From Azospirillum oleiclasticum (lineage in GTDB: Bacteria; Pseudomonadota; Alphaproteobacteria; Azospirillales; Azospirillaceae): a DNA stretch of 64,000 nt. Position numbers and translations under genes: made by a program. The notes under the pieces are model-generated. The model had not been told where the DNA came from. It worked only from the letters and a program-made list of their open reading frames with translations, and ran no database searches. How positions within the stretch are numbered: the stretch's first letter is position 1; each line of letters begins with the position of its first letter. Where the stretch lies: assembly GCF_013423485.1 (NCBI RefSeq), contig NZ_JABFFR010000001.1, positions 806,001-870,000 of the forward strand, given 5' to 3'. Shown here piece by piece: positions 60,403 through 64,000 of this stretch.

Positions 60403-61052
60403 ACGGAAGCCTGCGCATCGACGGGGTGTCGCTGGCCGTCGCCGGACAGCCGGTGATCGGCCCGCTGACGCTGGAGGTGGCGCCCGGCGCGGTGGTGACC
60501 CTGATGGGGCCGTCCGGCTGCGGCAAGTCGAGCCTGCTGGCCTTCATCTCCGGCTGCCTCGACCCGGCCTTCACGGCGCGTGGCCGGGTGCTGCTGGATG
60601 GCCGCGACCTGGAGGGGCTGCCGCCGGAGCGGCGGCGTGTTGGAACGCTGTTCCAGGATGATCTGCTGTTCCCGCACCTGTCGGTCGGCGGCAATCTCGC
60701 CTTCGGCCTGCCGGCTTCGGTGCGTGGCCGGCGGACGCGGGCGGAGCGGGTGGAGGCGGCGCTGGCCGACGCCGGGCTTGCTGGCTTCGCGGCGCGAGAC
60801 CCCGCCACCCTGTCCGGCGGTCAGCGGGCGCGGGTGGCGCTGATGCGGACCCTGCTCGCCGAACCCGGGGCGCTGCTGCTGGACGAGCCGTTCGGCAAGC
60901 TCGACGCCGCCCTGCGCGACCAGATGCGCGCCTTCGTCTTCGCGCGGGCGCGGGCCGCCGGCGTGCCGACGCTGCTGGTCACGCATGACGCCGGCGATGC
61001 GGAGGCGGCGGGTGGGCCGGTCATCGTGTTGGAAAGCACAAGGGAAGTGTAA
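60399..61052 (+). CDS. ynjD: YnjD-like ABC transporter ATPase
   Basis: The 217-residue ATPase has Walker A GPSGCGKSS, Q-loop TLFQDDLLFPHLSVGGNLAF, signature LSGGQRARVALMRTLL, Walker B LLLDEPFGKLD, and the switch His in LLVTHDAGDA. It is short for an ABC ATPase but complete, as in YnjD. It should power the YnjBC complex. The start overlaps the permease stop (ATGA). Confidence 0.93.
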   Translation: MNGSLRIDGVSLAVAGQPVIGPLTLEVAPGAVVTLMGPSGCGKSSLLAFISGCLDPAFTARGRVLLDGRDLEGLPPERRRVGTLFQDDLLFPHLSVGGNLAFGLPASVRGRRTRAERVEAALADAGLAGFAARDPATLSGGQRARVALMRTLLAEPGALLLDEPFGKLDAALRDQMRAFVFARARAAGVPTLLVTHDAGDAEAAGGPVIVLESTREV

Positions 61053-61124
61053 GCGACTCTGGCGCTTTGCGCCGCAGCGGCGTATGAAATCGCGAGAAAG
61101 CACTGAAATTCGATCGCCGACCCC

Positions 61125-61781
61125 ATGCACGTCCTCATCGCCGACGACCATTCCATCGTGCGCAGCGGGTTGACGCATCTCGTCTCCGAACTGGCGGACG
61201 CCGTGACGGTGGACGCGGTGACCAGCTTCGACGCGCTCACCGCCGCCCTCGACTCCGGCCCCGCGCCGGAGCTGATCATCATGGATTTGCGGATGCCCGG
61301 CATGGGCGGCCTCGACGCCGTCGAGTCGCTGGTGAAGCGGGTGGCGCCGGTGCCGGTGGTGATCTTCTCGATGATCGAGTCGCCGGACGAGATGCGGTCG
61401 GTGCTGTCACGGGGTGCCCGCGCCTTCGTCCCGAAATCGACCGACGACGTGCTGATCCTGAACATCCTCCGGCTGGTGCTGGCCGGCGGCTCCTACGTGC
61501 CGCCGGTGCTCGGCCTGCCGGGACGCGACCCGGACGGAACCGCGGCGGAGCGCGGCAACGGCCGCATGCCGGCACCGCTCGACGGACTGACGCGCCGGCA
61601 GCTCGAGGTGCTCGACCTTCTGGCGCAGGGCTTGTCCAACCAGGACATCGGCAACCGCCTGGGCCTCAACCTGTCCACGGTGAAGACGCACGTGACCGGG
61701 GTGCTGAAGGCGCTGGGTGTGGGCAGCCGCACTCAGGCCGTGCTGCTGGTCAAGGAACTCGGGCGCGACCGGTTGGTCTGA
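61125..61781 (+). CDS. LuxR-family response regulator
   Basis: The 218-residue protein has a receiver domain with acidic residues D7/D8, phospho-acceptor D54 (IIMDLRMPG) and Lys in FVPKS, then a LuxR-type HTH (LTRRQLEVLDLLAQGLSNQDIGNRLGLNLSTVKTHVTGVLKALGVGSRTQAVLLVKELG). It is a NarL/FixJ-type transcription regulator. The convergent PilJ kinase gene overlaps its 3' end by 49 bases and is the likely partner. Confidence 0.92.
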   Translation: MHVLIADDHSIVRSGLTHLVSELADAVTVDAVTSFDALTAALDSGPAPELIIMDLRMPGMGGLDAVESLVKRVAPVPVVIFSMIESPDEMRSVLSRGARAFVPKSTDDVLILNILRLVLAGGSYVPPVLGLPGRDPDGTAAERGNGRMPAPLDGLTRRQLEVLDLLAQGLSNQDIGNRLGLNLSTVKTHVTGVLKALGVGSRTQAVLLVKELGRDRLV

Positions 61782-63235
61782 CCGGCGGGGTCGGCCTCGG
61801 CCGGCGTCAGCCCGACGGCGAACACCGACCCGCGGCCTTCCTGCGACCATACGCGCACGGGGTGGCCGAGCAGCCGCGCCAGCCGGTCGGCGATGGCGAG
61901 GCCGAGGCCGATCCCTTCGCTGCGGTCGCGGTCGGGACGGTCGAGCTGGATGAACTCCTCGAAGATGCGGTTGCGGTCGGCCTCCGGTATGCCGCGGCCG
62001 GTGTCGTGCACCTCCACCCACAGCAACCCGCCGCGACGGCGGCAGCCGATCAACACGCCGCCGGTCTCCGTGTAGCGCAGGGCGTTGGTCAGGAAGTTGC
62101 GCAGGATCCGCTCCAGCAGGAACGGGTCCGTCCGCACGACGGCCGCGGTCGGTGGGGCCGAGAAGCGCAGGCCGCGCTCCTCGGCGGCGGGGGCAAGCTC
62201 GGCGGCGAGCTGGTCGAGGATCGGGGCGAGGGCCACCGCCTGGACGCGGGGCACCACCACCCCCGACTCGAGCTTGGAAATCTCCAGGATCGCGTTCAGC
62301 AGATCGCGCATCGACCGCTGGGCCGACCGCATGTCCCGGAGAAGGGCTTGTCCACGGGGAGCGGCCACCTGCCGTTCGAGCATCCCGGTGAACATGCCGA
62401 TCGCTTCCAGCGGCTGTTTCAGGTCATGGCCGGCGTAGGACAGGAAGCGGGACTTGGCGCGGTGCGCCTGCTCGGCGGCGTCCTTCGCGGCGTGCAGCTC
62501 GGCGGTGCGGACGCGGACCTGCTCCTCCAGATGCTCGTTGGAGCGCTCCAGCCGCTCGGCCATGCGGGTGATCTCGGCGAACTGGCGCTGCACCTGCCGC
62601 ACCATGGGCCGGAAGATCACCACCACCTCCGCGCAGAGGGTCAGCAGCGTGATGATCAGCGCCGCCAGCCCGAGGTCGCGCAGGGTGTGGAACGCCTCCT
62701 CCCCGTTTTCCTGATAGAGCGCGACCATCTCGTCGAGACGGTCGAGCAGCGAACCGAGCGCCTCGTCGGTCACCAGCCGCGCCGGGCCGAAATCCGGCGG
62801 CAGGCCCGCCGGCGCTGCGGCCATGACCGCACGCAGCGCGGCGATGAAGCGCTGGACCTGGTCGTTCAACGGCTCCGGCCCGGCGAAATACAGGTCGCGG
62901 ATGGCCAGTCCCAACCCCGGCTCCGGCCCGGTGCCGGTCAGCCGCCGGTGGGCGCTTTCGAACATCGTGACGACCGTGTCGAGCTGCGGGATCAACGCGG
63001 CGCGCGCCTCGGCGTCGGGTGTGTTGCCGATCTTGCCGACCAGCAGGGCGGCGCGCTGCGACAGCATGCGCTGGCGGCCGGAGAGGTTGACCACCTCCAG
63101 CGTGTCCTGGTGCTGGGTGATCACCCGCTCGGTCATGATGTGGGCGATCAGCGTGCAAACCGCGATGACGATGAGCGCCAGCCCGTAACGGACGGTCATC
63201 CATCGTCCGGCCGTCCGCCCGATCGCTGGTACCAT
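61733..63235 (-). CDS. Sensor histidine kinase with PilJ-type N-terminal sensor
   Basis: The 500-residue protein has an N-terminal membrane helix, then the PilJ/NarX-like extracytoplasmic region (VVNLSGRQRMLSQRAALLVGKIG), a second helix (about 195-215), a coiled coil (ITRMAERLERSNEHLEEQVRVRTAELHAAKDAAEQAHRAKSRFL), H270 in YAGHDLKQPLE, and an ATPase domain (LRNFLTNALRYTETGG, DTGRGI, GIGLGLAIADRLARLLG). It probably phosphorylates the adjacent LuxR-type regulator. ATG 63235 is placed 9 bases after GGAGGGG. Ligand unknown. Confidence 0.88.
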   Translation of the reverse strand: MVPAIGRTAGRWMTVRYGLALIVIAVCTLIAHIMTERVITQHQDTLEVVNLSGRQRMLSQRAALLVGKIGNTPDAEARAALIPQLDTVVTMFESAHRRLTGTGPEPGLGLAIRDLYFAGPEPLNDQVQRFIAALRAVMAAAPAGLPPDFGPARLVTDEALGSLLDRLDEMVALYQENGEEAFHTLRDLGLAALIITLLTLCAEVVVIFRPMVRQVQRQFAEITRMAERLERSNEHLEEQVRVRTAELHAAKDAAEQAHRAKSRFLSYAGHDLKQPLEAIGMFTGMLERQVAAPRGQALLRDMRSAQRSMRDLLNAILEISKLESGVVVPRVQAVALAPILDQLAAELAPAAEERGLRFSAPPTAAVVRTDPFLLERILRNFLTNALRYTETGGVLIGCRRRGGLLWVEVHDTGRGIPEADRNRIFEEFIQLDRPDRDRSEGIGLGLAIADRLARLLGHPVRVWSQEGRGSVFAVGLTPAEADPAGQTNRSRPSSLTSSTA

Positions 63236-63320
63236 GGGCACTCACCCCTCCGATGCACGCACCGGTGCAGGATGACGCATCGGTCGGGACGCGGCCACCG
63301 ATTCCCGGCGGCGACGGGGC

Positions 63321-63935
63321 TCAGGCGCGCTGGGCGCCGGCGGCGCGCCGCCCGCCACCCTCGTCATCACCGCCGCTTCCCGGCTTGCGGAAGGTGCTCA
63401 GCTCCGAGACGCGGCTGACCTGGAGATTGCCGATGCGGCAGGGCACGACGTGGATCAGGTCGAACCCCTGCGATCGCGGCATGCGGGCGGCGACCCGTCG
63501 GCGAGCCTCCTTCTCGGTGTCGGCGATCAGGATGTAACGGCGCGGCGTCGACCAGCTCACCGGGGCGGAGCGGTCGATCACCGCGTCGGGCACATGGCGG
63601 ACCGCGGCCTCCCAGAAGCGGCCGGGGCGGGGCTCCAGCCGGTCGAAGATGTAGTAGCGGTCGGTCCCCGCCTGTTTCTTCGCCTCCAGCTCCTGCAACG
63701 CGGCGGCGGCCTCCTGCTCGGCGCGGGTGGCGCGCCGCTCCGTGTCGGCGGTGTCGTGGGCCAGCGTGGCGTAGGCGGAGGCGACGGAGGCCACATCCTT
63801 CTGCATGTTCTCCACCCTGACCCGCAGCTTCGCCACGTCGTCGCGGGTCTTGAGAAGCTGCCGGTGCCAGTAACGGTTGGAAACGACGGCCAGAACCATC
63901 AGCGCCATGGAGATGTAGAGCATCATCCCGATCAT
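63321..63935 (-). CDS. Membrane-anchored coiled-coil protein of unknown function
   Basis: The 204-residue protein has one N-terminal membrane helix (MIGMMLYISMALMVLAVVSN), a coiled coil (about 30-90, DVAKLRVRVENMQKDVASVASAYATLAHDTADTERRATRAEQEAAAALQELEAKK), and a globular region (about 90-185). It has no known family. Its ATG overlaps the stop of the upstream partial gene (ATGA), so the two are likely coupled. Confidence 0.7.
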   Translation of the reverse strand: MIGMMLYISMALMVLAVVSNRYWHRQLLKTRDDVAKLRVRVENMQKDVASVASAYATLAHDTADTERRATRAEQEAAAALQELEAKKQAGTDRYYIFDRLEPRPGRFWEAAVRHVPDAVIDRSAPVSWSTPRRYILIADTEKEARRRVAARMPRSQGFDLIHVVPCRIGNLQVSRVSELSTFRKPGSGGDDEGGGRRAAGAQRA

Positions 63936-64000
63936 GCGCCGGTCTCCATTCCCGTGTATGCGCCGGAGTCCGCTTCCACACCGTCAGGTGCGAAGACCAG
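63932..64000 (-). CDS. 3' end of an unknown gene (partial)
   Basis: The minus strand from the window edge reads LVFAPDGVEADSGAYTGMET and ends GA before the stop at 63932-63934, overlapping the next ATG (ATGA). Only 22 residues are visible, so no function can be given. Confidence 0.6.
   Translation of the reverse strand: MVFAPDGVEADSGAYTGMETGA

Overview
The window is about 64 kb of GC-rich chromosome. Its gene content points to an alphaproteobacterium of the Rhodospirillales, most like Azospirillum: a flgB-flgC-fliE-fliQ-fliR-flhB cluster followed by a CckA-type hybrid kinase, a CcrM-type GANTC methyltransferase, an RpoH sigma factor, a globin-coupled chemoreceptor, and a fused indolepyruvate oxidoreductase. 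No rRNA, tRNA, transposase, integrase or CRISPR array was seen, so the region looks like stable chromosome with some lineage-specific islands. Taxonomy is inferred from gene content only.

Layout. 1-6.3 kb: 5' part of an indolepyruvate ferredoxin oxidoreductase gene (minus), an exported 14-blade WD40/caspase-like protein, a receiver-domain protein, and a gamma-carbonic-anhydrase-like beta-helix protein that lacks the metal ligands. 6.4-12.4 kb: flagellar basal body and export genes plus cckA. 12.5-26.2 kb: TrkH, RidA, a GT9 glycosyltransferase, a TreS-maltokinase fusion and GlgB (part of the trehalose-to-glycogen GlgE route, with GlgE absent here), a Suv3-like helicase, MoaD/MoaE, DoxX and pirin. 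26.2-31.4 kb: SPOR-tailed lytic transglycosylase, exported alpha/beta hydrolase, an unknown gene behind a Fur-like box, an acetyltransferase, a TPR/GT9-like protein and a tiny conserved-looking ORF. 31.4-38.6 kb (all minus): globin chemoreceptor, RpoH, FolB, CcrM, RNase HII, a PA0069-type radical SAM protein and an HTH protein with a Pro/Ala-rich linker. 38.9-47 kb: Do-type protease, a GT2/LAB_N/GT39 envelope-glycosylation operon, a ROK kinase, two exported unknowns and AzlCD. 47.2-53.1 kb: a complete branched-chain amino acid ABC transporter (LivHMGF, a small membrane protein, and the binding protein). 53.1-61.1 kb: small unknowns, an MBL-fold hydrolase, then paired TIGR04283/TIGR04282-type transferases, a YnjBCD-like ABC transporter and a radical SAM protein. 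61.1-64 kb: LuxR-type response regulator, PilJ-sensor histidine kinase, a membrane coiled-coil protein and the 3' end of one more gene.

Most interesting points. (1) The transferase pair + YnjBCD transporter + non-ArsS radical SAM protein at 55.0-61.1 kb is the best candidate for an undescribed system. (2) Six GANTC sites lie in 104 bp over the start of the ccrM gene, suggesting methylation-dependent autoregulation. (3) The window holds an exported double-propeller caspase-like protein. (4) A Fur-like operator precedes an unknown gene. (5) The glycogen genes imply a GlgE that is not in the window. Many start codons are GTG or TTG; they were chosen by ribosome-binding site, overlap and domain position.
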